Shown: piece after piece, positions 1 through 9,146 of the stretch
How positions within the stretch are numbered: the first letter of the stretch is position 1
How the letters are laid out: each line of letters begins with the position of its first letter
Assembly (NCBI GenBank): GCA_024230295.1
Contig: JAAERN010000007.1
Coordinates: forward strand, 1 to 63,784
Reading direction: 5' to 3'
From: Planctomycetota bacterium
Lineage (GTDB): Bacteria; Planctomycetota; Phycisphaerae; Phycisphaerales; SM1A02
Length of the DNA stretch: 63,784 bases
Position numbers and translations under genes: made by a program
The notes under the pieces: generated by a model
The model's database searches: none
The model's input: only the letters and a program-made list of their open reading frames with translations
What the model was told of the DNA's origin: nothing

Positions 1-1394
1 GCGGCGGCGGTGGCGGCGTCTACGGAAACTATGACGCCGACGAGGAAGAGCTGCTCGAGAATCTGATTCAGATCATCAAGAAGAATGTGGATCCCCCGAG
101 CTGGTTTGAAGAGACGATTGGCGATCCGATGTTGTTCAATCGCAATCTCGTTGTTCGCCAGACGCCTGCAAATCACATCAAGATTGGAAAGCTTCTCCGG
201 CAGCTCCGCGAAGCCAGATCGGTATTGATTAGCGTAGAGGCGAGATTCCTTCGTATTCAAACCGACTGGTTTGAGGAGATCGGAGTCGATCTCGATCTGT
301 ACTTCAATACCAATAATGGTCTGTGGAACAGCATGAAGGAGCAGGATCCTTCCGCGAATCTGAGCGACTTCTTCTACACCGGTGGCGCTAACGCTGGGCA
401 GCTCAAGCCAGCGGTGCTGTGGAGTACGATCAATCAATTGGATGAGAACGGCAGCCCAGTAGCGCCTCTCAACACAATCAACTATGGAAGCCAAGAGGCT
501 GTGCCTACCGCTGATGGCGCTGGCGTGGAGTACATATTCGGTGGCATCGGCGGCGATGGAGCACCCGTTCGACTTGGTGCCGATCAGTCCGGATGGAGCC
601 CCATTGGTGTTGTCAACAACAGTCTGAGCATCGTTGAATCGATCGCCTCAGGTTCTGCTCCTATCTTCGGTCAGCAATTGCTGGGTGACGCGCCAGCCCT
701 CGGTTTCGGGATGAAGTATCTCGATGACATTCAAGTGGATCTGCTGGTGAAAGCCACGCAGGCAGACGAACGGTCAGTGCAGCTGTCATCACCCCGTCTC
801 ACATTCTTCAACGGCCAGGGGGCCTGGATTTCGATCACGACCGAACAAGCCTATGTTCAAGGATTGACTGCTACATCGGGAAGTGGCTCAGGTGCATTCG
901 TGCCACAAGTCGGAACGATCAACACTGGCGTCATGCTTCATATCAAGGGTGCTGCATCGGCAGATCGCCGCTATGTGACGATGAATGTGAACTTTCAGAA
1001 GTCGGAATTGGATGGCATCGCAACTGCTGCGACGACTGGTGCAGCAGGCGGCGGTGGTATCGGTGGCGGTGGCGCAGCGAACTTCGCGGGCCGAATTGAA
1101 TTGCCCACGATTTCAGTGCAGCAGCTTCGGGTAACGACGTCGGTGCCAGACAAGGGCACTGCGATGCTCGGCGGATATCGGACGAGTGAGGAATTCGAGA
1201 CAGAGGCGGGCGTCCCGCTGTTGTCGAAAATCCCTTACATCAACCGATTCTTCGCCAATCGCATTACTGCGACCGAAGAAAACACGATGTTGATCCTGCT
1301 CCGACCGGAAATCATTCTCCAGCACGAGAACGAAGATCAATTGTTCCCGGGACTGAGCGAATCCTTGCGGCTGGGCTCCGCGTACTCGCAGTGA
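1..1394 (+). CDS. Secretin-family outer-membrane protein, 5'-truncated
   Basis: The frame is open from the first complete codon (position 3) to the TGA at 1392-1394, so the start lies outside the window and the GTG at 87 is only internal. The visible start is Gly-rich and then acidic. It leads into a segment reading 'NHIKIGKLLRQLREARS' then 'VLISVEARFLRI', which is the N-domain-to-secretin transition of GspD/PilQ proteins. The C-terminal part has the secretin core: 'LSSPRLTFFNGQGAWI', a Gly-rich gate-like stretch, and 'GTAMLGGYRTSEEFETEAGVPLLSKIPYINRFF' (in pieces), ending in 'ENTMLILLRPEII'. Secretins form ring channels in the outer membrane for type II secretion or type IV pili. No pilus or secretion gene is adjacent in the window; STAS and HATPase genes follow. 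The family is confident; the specific system is not. Confidence 0.85.
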   Translation, partial: GGGGGVYGNYDADEEELLENLIQIIKKNVDPPSWFEETIGDPMLFNRNLVVRQTPANHIKIGKLLRQLREARSVLISVEARFLRIQTDWFEEIGVDLDLYFNTNNGLWNSMKEQDPSANLSDFFYTGGANAGQLKPAVLWSTINQLDENGSPVAPLNTINYGSQEAVPTADGAGVEYIFGGIGGDGAPVRLGADQSGWSPIGVVNNSLSIVESIASGSAPIFGQQLLGDAPALGFGMKYLDDIQVDLLVKATQADERSVQLSSPRLTFFNGQGAWISITTEQAYVQGLTATSGSGSGAFVPQVGTINTGVMLHIKGAASADRRYVTMNVNFQKSELDGIATAATTGAAGGGGIGGGGAANFAGRIELPTISVQQLRVTTSVPDKGTAMLGGYRTSEEFETEAGVPLLSKIPYINRFFANRITATEENTMLILLRPEIILQHENEDQLFPGLSESLRLGSAYSQ

Positions 1395-1488
1395 GGTTGA
1401 TCTAGTAGGGGTGTGTTTCCGTCGTCCGAAATGGGGGCATCACACGCAGTATGGCGGGGTGGCGAATTCCCGCTGAGGAGGTCTTCTA

Positions 1489-1857
1489 GTGTCTGAGAAT
1501 TCGAAGCATATTCAGACTCGCGAAGACGGCGGCGTTGTAGAGGCCAAACTGCTGGATCGGCACATTCTCGATGAATTGATTATCCAGCAGATCGGGGAAG
1601 AACTTGACAGCATCATACGCGATGCGTCTTCAGCGAATCTTGTGCTCAATTTCGAAGATGTCGAACATCTCTCGTCTTCGGCACTGGGTTTGCTCATCAC
1701 GTTGAACAGTCGGCTGCAGGATCGGTCTGGCGGATTGTGCTTGATCCACATAGCGGATCCAATAGCGGATGTGTTTCGGATTACTCGGTTGGACAAAGTA
1801 CTTCGCAGCGAGCCAGACTTCGCTGCTGCGAGGGCGGTCTTGCTGGACGGAGAGTGA
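1489..1857 (+). CDS. STAS-domain anti-anti-sigma factor
   Basis: A 122-residue single-domain protein of the SpoIIAA/RsbV type. The hallmark segment is 'FEDVEHLSSSALGLLITL', with Ser62-64 at the position where the partner kinase phosphorylates these proteins. The length matches the family. The GTG start at 1489 is preceded by GAGGAGG about ten bases upstream. The HATPase anti-sigma kinase begins 42 bp downstream on the same strand, giving the classic antagonist plus kinase pair of a partner-switching module. No sigma factor or PP2C phosphatase is in view, so the target is unknown. Confidence 0.88.
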   Translation: MSENSKHIQTREDGGVVEAKLLDRHILDELIIQQIGEELDSIIRDASSANLVLNFEDVEHLSSSALGLLITLNSRLQDRSGGLCLIHIADPIADVFRITRLDKVLRSEPDFAAARAVLLDGE

Positions 1858-1899
1858 GGGCTTGGATCCCAGATCAGCAGCCCAGCGGAAAGCGATGAG

Positions 1900-2331
1900 A
1901 TGACGGCATCGGCGGCATGGCAGGGCTCGTGGAAGGTGACAGGCCATCGGGAGGCCTGCCAGACCATTGTTGATGAGATTCTTGCGGCCATGGACGAGGC
2001 TCAAATGGAGTCTGCCGTGGTCTTTGCAGTACGTTTGTCAGTTGAGGAAGCTTTGTCCAACGCGATCGCCCATGGACATGGGGGGGATCTATCGCTTCAG
2101 CTTTGTGTTGACGCCGAAGTACGACCTGAAGAAGTTGTCGTGTCGGTGAAAGATGTGGGGCCAGGGTTCGATCCTGCTTCGGTGCCGGATCCAACTGCTG
2201 AGGAGAACCTCACCATCGCGTCGGGCCGAGGGCTCGCGCTTATCCGGGCGTTCATGACCGAGGTTGACGTGCCTCCGCCCGGGAATCGCATTGTCATGCG
2301 ATGGAAAGGCTGTGGCTGCGACGCAAGATAG
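1900..2331 (+). CDS. Anti-sigma regulatory factor, RsbW-type HATPase
   Basis: A 143-residue GHKL ATPase with N box 'VEEALSNAIAHGHGG' (Glu50, Asn54), G1 box 'DVGPGF' (residues 85-90) and G2 box 'SGRGLALI' (108-115). This is the minimal layout of SpoIIAB/RsbW serine kinases, which hold a sigma factor or other output protein and phosphorylate a STAS partner. The partner is probably the STAS protein encoded just upstream. The ATG at 1900 has only a weak ribosome binding site, consistent with coupling to the upstream gene. Confidence 0.85.
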   Translation: MTASAAWQGSWKVTGHREACQTIVDEILAAMDEAQMESAVVFAVRLSVEEALSNAIAHGHGGDLSLQLCVDAEVRPEEVVVSVKDVGPGFDPASVPDPTAEENLTIASGRGLALIRAFMTEVDVPPPGNRIVMRWKGCGCDAR

Positions 2332-2583
2332 GTGAGCGGGCCCCTTACTCCACAATCCAACGACCCTCTCGCTGGGCTTTCGGTCGGAACTCCTCCCGGG
2401 TTGGGGAGCGAAACAACGATGTGCCCTCCTCCTGCGTAGTGGGCGAGTGGTTGGCTGCAGCCGGATGGGGGCGGTACGCTCCTGTTCGACTGACTTCACC
2501 TCCGCCGGCTCGGCTGCTGCCGCAGATCAGGTTACGGACCTTCGGTGCGAGGAACGCTTCTCCGGGGAAGCTCGCTTGGCGGT

Positions 2584-2632
2584 GATGCACACGGAGCCAG
2601 GAGTCCATGCGGACTTCTGGCTCCTGTGCATC
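2584..2632. terminator. Long hairpin between convergent genes
   Basis: An almost perfect 22-23 bp inverted repeat (2584-2606 and 2611-2632) around a 4-base loop lies in the 323-bp gap between the anti-sigma gene (ends 2331) and the convergent gene ending at 2655. There is no long T tract, so it is a likely bidirectional transcription barrier rather than a textbook intrinsic terminator. I see nothing else in 2332-2654. Confidence 0.55.
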
Positions 2633-2654
2633 GAGCGTATCGGGCCGGGCGACT

Positions 2655-5600
2655 TTAGGGTCGCGACGATCCCGTGAGTCCTCGAAGTTCAACGAAGTCG
2701 AGGTAGTAGTTGTAGTCATCCACGGTATTCAAGTTCGTGAGGATCCGGATGTACAGTCGTCCCGAGCTCGGTTCGAGATACCTGCTGAGACCAGACGGAG
2801 CACCAGGCCACGGTTCTGCGAAGAACTCTTGCGGTGCGTCAGCCGAAGGGGTGGTATCTGCGGTGAATTGCCGCCATGCATTTCGGGAGAAGTCAAAGAG
2901 GTAGGTCTTGAAGCGGCCGATCTGATCAGGTCCCGCTCGATTGGAGAACACGCCGAATCCTGTTGTTGCAATCACCTCATCCGAGATCGCGCACGTAAGA
3001 AGAATGTCTGTGTAGTCGCGATGGGAGCTGTAGTAGATGGGGCCTGGGGTGTAGAAGTTAATCGGCGGATAGCCGGCGCTCATTTCTTCGCTCTTCATCC
3101 ACACCCATTCGTCATCGCCCTGGATTGCCAAACTGAACCGAGAGCCATCCTGTAATTCGCCGGACACAATATCCATGCGAATAATGCGGAAGGGGATTTC
3201 TTCGGTGAAGTCGCCGTCGTCGGGGACATCGAAGGCGAGGCTCTCAGCCAAATTGCCAAGTCGCGGAATTCGACCGACGGATCGCGTCTCGATGGCTTCT
3301 TGATTCAAGTCCCATGTATATAGACCACCTGCATTGGCTGGAGAACCCACCAACCCAGTCGGTTGCCCACCAGCATTACCAAACACAGCAGTTTCGATCA
3401 TGCGGCCTTGCAGAATATTTGGAAGGATCGGGTCGTCATACAGGGTTATGCAGAGACTCTGTGCACACGCCACCGAAGCAGCAATCTGGGCTGCTGCCGC
3501 GACTGTGCCGTCGATCTGAGATCCAAAGTCGTTGGTATACGATTGTGCTCGTCCCGCTTGGGTCAACTGATATGAGCCAGTGTCGGGATCGACATCGGCT
3601 GCCCCTTCGATCGTAAGCAGTGTCAGGTTGGCGTTGCCGCCCGTGGTCGTGACGGCTCCACCCCAAGCACAGATATTTGGCAGGCCGTCTTGCGGGCTTA
3701 TGACGGTGTCAACGACATCGCTGTAGTTGGAACTCCACCAACGCAGGTATTGATCATCACTGCCAGGAACTGCAGCGCCGACCACTGTGACATTCTGAAT
3801 GCCTGGAAAGTCAAGACCGCCCGGCAGTGCTGCACCGCGATCGCCCGCGGGCACGATGACATTGATGTCAGATGCTGCGGCGATCGCGACCAACGACTGG
3901 ACTTCCGGGTCGTCCAGAAGGAACCCATCCGCAGTGCTTGATTCAAAGGCGAGCAAGAGCACGTCACCAGAGTTGAGTATCGAAAGGGCATGCAGAAAGG
4001 CATCTTCGAGCCGTTCTTGGGGACCAAGGCCTGGTGCCGGAACAGCTCGCGTTGGGAAGAAGTAGGTATCGGCCTGGTGGGCCATGCCGGTTACGCCGAT
4101 GTCGTTGTCTTCGGCTGCAATCACACCCAGAACAGCAGTGCCGCGAGCAGTGAGTGTTTGATCACTGAAGTCGAGCGTGACACTTGGAAGTCCGATTGCC
4201 GGGCCTTCGAGAATGACGTTACCGATCAGGTCTTCGTGCTCGGCACCTTGAATTGGGCCACCCAACGGTGGTTCCCACTGCTGCAGCCAAGCCGACTCAG
4301 CGAGGACGGCAATCCTTACGCCGTCGCCGTAGGGATCAATATCTTCACCCCGTGCCTGAGACAAATACGAGATCCCCGATGTCCACGTCTTGAAGAAGTC
4401 CTGATTGCCGAGTTCGAAGGGGTTGTTTGCAGGCCACAGGCCAACACCCTCAGCGCGATAGTAGGGGGCTGGGCACATTTCAAAGATGTTCTGGTGTGCC
4501 GGGACACACGCTGCAGACCCTTCGTTCGCCATGGGATCTGACCAAGAGAATGGGGCGTAGATCAACTGTCTGAGGAGCGAACTGTCAGTCACAGATGTAC
4601 CGTCCGCACCCTCGATGAATTCGCTGGATGGATCTCCAGGCGCACCCGCTCGCTGCTGATACGCCTCGGCGCCAGCATGAAGTTGTAGCGGGAAGAAGTC
4701 GGGAGTAACAGCGGACGTTTCGACCGAGGGATAGCACAGATCGCGTGCCTTCATGGCCATGTACGGAGTCCATTGTCCGGCAAGCGCCGGCAATAGCGGG
4801 TCATCTTCGCTATATCCCATGTGGGCAAAGTTGATCCACTCGAGGTCGCTGAAGTCGTTTCCACTCGTACTGCTGTCCTTCTCTTGCAGCATTGTGGCAA
4901 TAACCCGCATGCAGCAGTCGAAGTCTTGACATCCAATGATGATGCTCTCATCTTCGGCCACTGCATCCCATGCTGACCGGCCACTCTCGGAGCCGGGAAC
5001 ACTGCATTGCCCTGCCGAGGAAAAGATTCCTTGGCATCGCGGCATGAACTGGAAGAGCCGTCCGGCTTGATCCCGGACCTGGGCGTAGTTTGGCCATCCA
5101 CCATCGGTCGGTGGCACCGGAAGTGGAGGTGCGAGCCTATTGATGTTGTTGGTGTCCGCTACTTCGCACGAGCCCTCAATGTAGCTGGGGTCGATCCACT
5201 CTGGTAGCACTGCGTCAAGATAGGGGTTGATCGCAACATTGCGAGGATCGGAGTTGTACTGCCCCGGCGTATAGAGGATCGGCGGAGCTGGGGCACTCGG
5301 TGGCCACGCATAGGTCGGGTCATAAGGACCGTCTGCAGACACGGGCCAACTTGGCACCAGGAACGGCGTGATTCCTCGGCAGGTGTAGTCGGCATACTCG
5401 GTGAATGTGTTGCCCTGATTGAGAAGGTATTGATCCACTGCAACTTGAATGCACTCAGAGTCCCAGACGATATGAGGGCCGCCCTCCGCGCAGCATCCCG
5501 GCATGAGCGTCTCGACGTAGTCGCAGCACGTGTCGTCATTGCAGTAATTGCCGACATAGCACTCCTGCTCGCCCTCCAAATCAGGTGTTTCCAATAGCGT

Positions 5601-8591
5601 TGGAAATCGCATGCTGTGCGGGAAGAAGCAACTTCCGCGTGTCGCGTTGCCGCTGAGCGGATAGTCGGTGCTCGGGAGCAGATATGGGAAGACGATCGAA
5701 TTGTAATCCGACGGCTCGCCACCTCCGGGCGGCATTGCCTCTGGAGAATCGAAATCGCCTTGGTAGGTCCAGATTGTTTCTCCTGAGGCGGGTGATTGGA
5801 GATACCTCGCATTGGAGAAGAACACAGGATCTGGAGTTATTTGTCCATAGTCGAAGAATCCGATGGTTTCTGTCCACCGGTTCCAGCCGTCATTGAATGG
5901 GTCAAGCTTCTGAGGTGTAACGCCACCATCGCTGATGCCGGCCATGTTGTCGACTTGCCAGCCGTATACCCACTGGTTCCAGGTTGGATAGACCAGCCAC
6001 TTCGGCTCACCGGTGGCAGGGTCATCCCATGGCAAGGACACTCCCCGCTGGGTTGCCAAGCCGTCTGAGCTTTCAAACTCATCGCAAGTTGGCTCGAAGC
6101 CGTGCTTGACGCCATGAGCATAGAAACCAGGATCGAAGATCCCGACACCGTCGCCAGTAGACGCTGCAGGCCGGAGTCCAACGCTGCCATCGAGCGGTGG
6201 GAACCACTTATCAAATACTACCTCTGAGAGACCGAGCGTCACGCCCTCGTCAAACCACCTTGAGGGATCCCAGCCGGTCCATTCCACGCGCGAGCCCATG
6301 TATTCCCATGGTGGGACCAAGTAGTTCGCGGGGTCAGTCTGATAGTCGGGGGGGATGACACAACTCGGGTCGAATGCCGCTAGGGGCAAGAAGGGATTGA
6401 GTGGGGGGCACCATGTGTCAGTACCAATAAAAGCCGGCGGATCGGTCGGCCCGGTGGCATCGCCACAATCGTCAAATGCGCAGGCCACGCTCGGCGGTGT
6501 GCACCAGATCGCCCATGTTGGCCGCCACTGGTTCTGGTGAATCCGGTGGACAAGCGCGTTGTTCGTCGGATCAGGGATCAAGAGTCCCGGGTCGATCATG
6601 TCCGCCAGCCAAAGCGGATTGGGCTGCCTCTGGCCCAGATTCGAGCCCCACTGCATTGGCGGCAGCAGGACGGATGACCCTGCCCCCCATTCGTCGCAAG
6701 TGACCTTGTCCTTCACCTCGATACCACCGGTGGAGTTCATGCAGCCACCCAAAATGGTTTCTTCGAACTGACACAGTCGGTCGCCGCCGAACAAAAGCGC
6801 TGGATACTGGTCGAGCTCGTTCTCGTTCTGAATATACCCCGCCCACTGGCCTTGCATTTGTTCGCACCGCGAATCGGCGCTGGTCGCGTCGTTGTTGGTG
6901 ACCAGCCGAGCCGAACCGATAACGGTTGTTCTGCCCGGCCTCATTCGCACCCAAGGATTGGTGTAGATCCATGGATTGCTCTCTGTGGCATCCCATGGGA
7001 ACGGGCCAATAGCGTCGGGCAATCCCCTGCCCTGCCACTGGGGCATAAAGTCAACCTGCGCTGATCGAGCGTGTCCTGTGTAACTTTCAAGTGGGAGTGG
7101 TTCAAGATCGGGCTGCCACCACAGACCGCCTCGGTCAGAGGGCGGCCAGTTTGGAACATAGGTCGGGCGACCAGGGGCGTTGGGCGTCACTGCGTCCGCG
7201 ACGTCGCATGCCCTGAACTTGTCGTTGGTTTCGGTGCCTGGCTCGGTGTCTTCAAAATTCCATGTTTCAACCTGGCCAACAGCCTCTTCTTCAAGGCAGC
7301 ACATGCCAAATCGGAGCACGCATACGGCGCAATTGGCGTAGGCTTTCGTCCACTGGTCCCAAGTCCAATCCAGTCCCACTGACCCAGGTACATCAGGCCC
7401 GTCGCCCGTGCCAAATGACCCGTTCCAGTCATCGTCGCAGCCGTCACGATAGGTATCTGATCCGCCTCGGAACTCAAGCTGGTCGGTACAGCAGGCTCCA
7501 TACGCCCTGCACTGGCCTGGGGCTGTTCCGTCTTCGTTGAACTCGGTTCCCGCAACGACGGTTATCCATCCACCAGGAGGCTCTTGGTTGGGGAAGTCTA
7601 TGTAATCGTCCTCAAGCAACTCCTTCGCGGCGTCCTGCGCGACGATGTCGCAACCGTCCTCATCGACAACGTCGTTCTGATATCCCCGGAGGTACAAGGG
7701 GCCGCTCGCATCTGCGTACGGGCCAATTTCGACAGAGATGTGGAAACAGCACGAATTGGCCCGACTGCCCCCGCGGGACGGGGGGCGGTCTTGATTGTCA
7801 ACTGCCGATGAAAGCCTGCTGGCGTCGCTATCAGCAAAACGCTTTTGGCGGAGCCGCTCGATGGCCTCGAGACTTCCGATTTTGGCTTGGCGAAGATTCG
7901 CCTCATCTTGAGCCTCGCGGGCGCGTATTTCGTCAAGTTCGGTGTTGTTCTCAATACCCACATCTCCGGTGAGTGTGAGTGAGTTTCGGTTCTGACTCGG
8001 GACTGTGGTTCGACGGGCCATATGAACCGGGGTTGCTGGCTGCGGAGCTTGCCTTGCGAACGTGACTACCTCGAATTCATCGAGGCGGGAGAGCCGCTGC
8101 GCAACTCGGCCCATGTCTTGGGGATTGCCGTTGACCCAAAAGGTCGCAGCAAAGTCAGCAAAGGAACCACCACTCTTGATCTCCGCTCGCCGCTGAAGCT
8201 TCTGGATTGTGTTCTCCGAAACAGTGGTCGCGGGGGTGAGCTGTACCCCGAGTGATTCAAGCAGTACGTCGACGGCAGCGAGATCGTGTCCACTCATCGA
8301 GAAGAGTTGCCCGTTTGGTAGAACGCGGGCACCAAGTTCGCGATTGAGGCGGACCTTGAGCCTGTGATTCATGAGATCGCGGGGAATCTCAACGGCGTAC
8401 TTCGTTGCTTGATGTGTACCTGCGCCAACACCTGCCACGAGGGGCAACCTTGTCGGTGTCGCTGCGTTGTGTTGAGGTCGGGCCGAGCCTGATGAGGGGC
8501 GGGCCGCCATAACCGCGCTGGCCGTGGCCAACGACAGGGTTGCAAGGAGCGTAAAGCGAACGCAGCGACGTGTAGTCATGTGTCGTCTCAT
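2655..8591 (-). CDS. Giant exported protein with degenerate subtilisin-like domain
   Basis: A 1978-residue protein. The N-terminus is a typical Sec signal (Arg-rich, then 'FTLLATLSLATASAVMAA'). Residues about 270-1400 are low-similarity, Cys- and Trp-rich, with 'CC' pairs and many Asp/Pro/Gly; I do not recognise a domain there. Residues about 1424-1720 follow the plan of a subtilase of the proprotein-convertase kind. The three catalytic motifs are altered: the Asp motif reads 'VRIAVLAES' (no Asp), the His motif reads 'ARGTAVLGVIAA' (His to Arg1483), and the Ser motif reads 'DGTVAAAAQIAAS' (Ser to Val1697). The oxyanion Asn region reads 'PAGD'. It is therefore probably a non-catalytic binding or structural surface protein. 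The C-terminal 250 residues look like a beta-sandwich. An alternative start is Met5. It is the only gene on its strand between the rpoC terminator and the convergent hairpin. Confidence 0.8.
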   Translation of the reverse strand: MRRHMTTRRCVRFTLLATLSLATASAVMAARPSSGSARPQHNAATPTRLPLVAGVGAGTHQATKYAVEIPRDLMNHRLKVRLNRELGARVLPNGQLFSMSGHDLAAVDVLLESLGVQLTPATTVSENTIQKLQRRAEIKSGGSFADFAATFWVNGNPQDMGRVAQRLSRLDEFEVVTFARQAPQPATPVHMARRTTVPSQNRNSLTLTGDVGIENNTELDEIRAREAQDEANLRQAKIGSLEAIERLRQKRFADSDASRLSSAVDNQDRPPSRGGSRANSCCFHISVEIGPYADASGPLYLRGYQNDVVDEDGCDIVAQDAAKELLEDDYIDFPNQEPPGGWITVVAGTEFNEDGTAPGQCRAYGACCTDQLEFRGGSDTYRDGCDDDWNGSFGTGDGPDVPGSVGLDWTWDQWTKAYANCAVCVLRFGMCCLEEEAVGQVETWNFEDTEPGTETNDKFRACDVADAVTPNAPGRPTYVPNWPPSDRGGLWWQPDLEPLPLESYTGHARSAQVDFMPQWQGRGLPDAIGPFPWDATESNPWIYTNPWVRMRPGRTTVIGSARLVTNNDATSADSRCEQMQGQWAGYIQNENELDQYPALLFGGDRLCQFEETILGGCMNSTGGIEVKDKVTCDEWGAGSSVLLPPMQWGSNLGQRQPNPLWLADMIDPGLLIPDPTNNALVHRIHQNQWRPTWAIWCTPPSVACAFDDCGDATGPTDPPAFIGTDTWCPPLNPFLPLAAFDPSCVIPPDYQTDPANYLVPPWEYMGSRVEWTGWDPSRWFDEGVTLGLSEVVFDKWFPPLDGSVGLRPAASTGDGVGIFDPGFYAHGVKHGFEPTCDEFESSDGLATQRGVSLPWDDPATGEPKWLVYPTWNQWVYGWQVDNMAGISDGGVTPQKLDPFNDGWNRWTETIGFFDYGQITPDPVFFSNARYLQSPASGETIWTYQGDFDSPEAMPPGGGEPSDYNSIVFPYLLPSTDYPLSGNATRGSCFFPHSMRFPTLLETPDLEGEQECYVGNYCNDDTCCDYVETLMPGCCAEGGPHIVWDSECIQVAVDQYLLNQGNTFTEYADYTCRGITPFLVPSWPVSADGPYDPTYAWPPSAPAPPILYTPGQYNSDPRNVAINPYLDAVLPEWIDPSYIEGSCEVADTNNINRLAPPLPVPPTDGGWPNYAQVRDQAGRLFQFMPRCQGIFSSAGQCSVPGSESGRSAWDAVAEDESIIIGCQDFDCCMRVIATMLQEKDSSTSGNDFSDLEWINFAHMGYSEDDPLLPALAGQWTPYMAMKARDLCYPSVETSAVTPDFFPLQLHAGAEAYQQRAGAPGDPSSEFIEGADGTSVTDSSLLRQLIYAPFSWSDPMANEGSAACVPAHQNIFEMCPAPYYRAEGVGLWPANNPFELGNQDFFKTWTSGISYLSQARGEDIDPYGDGVRIAVLAESAWLQQWEPPLGGPIQGAEHEDLIGNVILEGPAIGLPSVTLDFSDQTLTARGTAVLGVIAAEDNDIGVTGMAHQADTYFFPTRAVPAPGLGPQERLEDAFLHALSILNSGDVLLLAFESSTADGFLLDDPEVQSLVAIAAASDINVIVPAGDRGAALPGGLDFPGIQNVTVVGAAVPGSDDQYLRWWSSNYSDVVDTVISPQDGLPNICAWGGAVTTTGGNANLTLLTIEGAADVDPDTGSYQLTQAGRAQSYTNDFGSQIDGTVAAAAQIAASVACAQSLCITLYDDPILPNILQGRMIETAVFGNAGGQPTGLVGSPANAGGLYTWDLNQEAIETRSVGRIPRLGNLAESLAFDVPDDGDFTEEIPFRIIRMDIVSGELQDGSRFSLAIQGDDEWVWMKSEEMSAGYPPINFYTPGPIYYSSHRDYTDILLTCAISDEVIATTGFGVFSNRAGPDQIGRFKTYLFDFSRNAWRQFTADTTPSADAPQEFFAEPWPGAPSGLSRYLEPSSGRLYIRILTNLNTVDDYNYYLDFVELRGLTGSSRP

Positions 8592-9061
8592 CTCTCGGCC
8601 AGAATGGCCCTATTCTTCCTCGGGGCTCATTCCCGAGGATGTCTCAACTCGATCTGTCCCACACCATGGAAAGCCCCAGGGGATCTTTCTCAGTCTCTCA
8701 CGCAAGTTCGTATTCTGGATACATTTGTATTCGCTCAAAGTACGCCGCAGGATCCATCCACGCGATGTCCATTTGGGGCAAAGAATGGATCTTGAAGTAT
8801 ATCGCCAGCCGCTTTGGAACGGGTGTCGATTGAGGGGCTTTGGGATGTGATAGGTAATACCCCTTTGGGGCCCAGTTGAGGCGAACCGATTTGATGGATC
8901 TGGGCGTCCTGGGGTTTGGAATACTCTGAGGTGTGTGCGGAACACTGGGGCTGTCAACTCCACCCCGGCAGGGACCGGTTTGTGGCGGATAAGCGAGATT
9001 CATGTGGGGTGTGCGGGCGGCGGTGCCGCAGGCACTTGGTATCTCTCCGAAGCCCAAAGAA

Positions 9062-9095
9062 CGACGCCCTATCTCCATCAGGCGATAGGGCGTCG
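9062..9095 (-). terminator. rpoC terminator-like hairpin
   Basis: A perfect 12-bp stem (9062-9073 with 9084-9095) with a 10-base loop lies about 50 bases past the rpoC stop. On the minus strand it is followed by TCTTTGGG, a weak T-rich tail. It would end the rplK-rpoC transcript. The remaining bases of 8592-9146 should hold the promoter of the giant exported protein gene, but I could not pick out convincing -35/-10 elements. Confidence 0.65.
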
Positions 9096-9146
9096 CTGTC
9101 GTTGTGTAATCGGCCACATCCCCTCTTCGCAGAGGGGGACTCAGGC

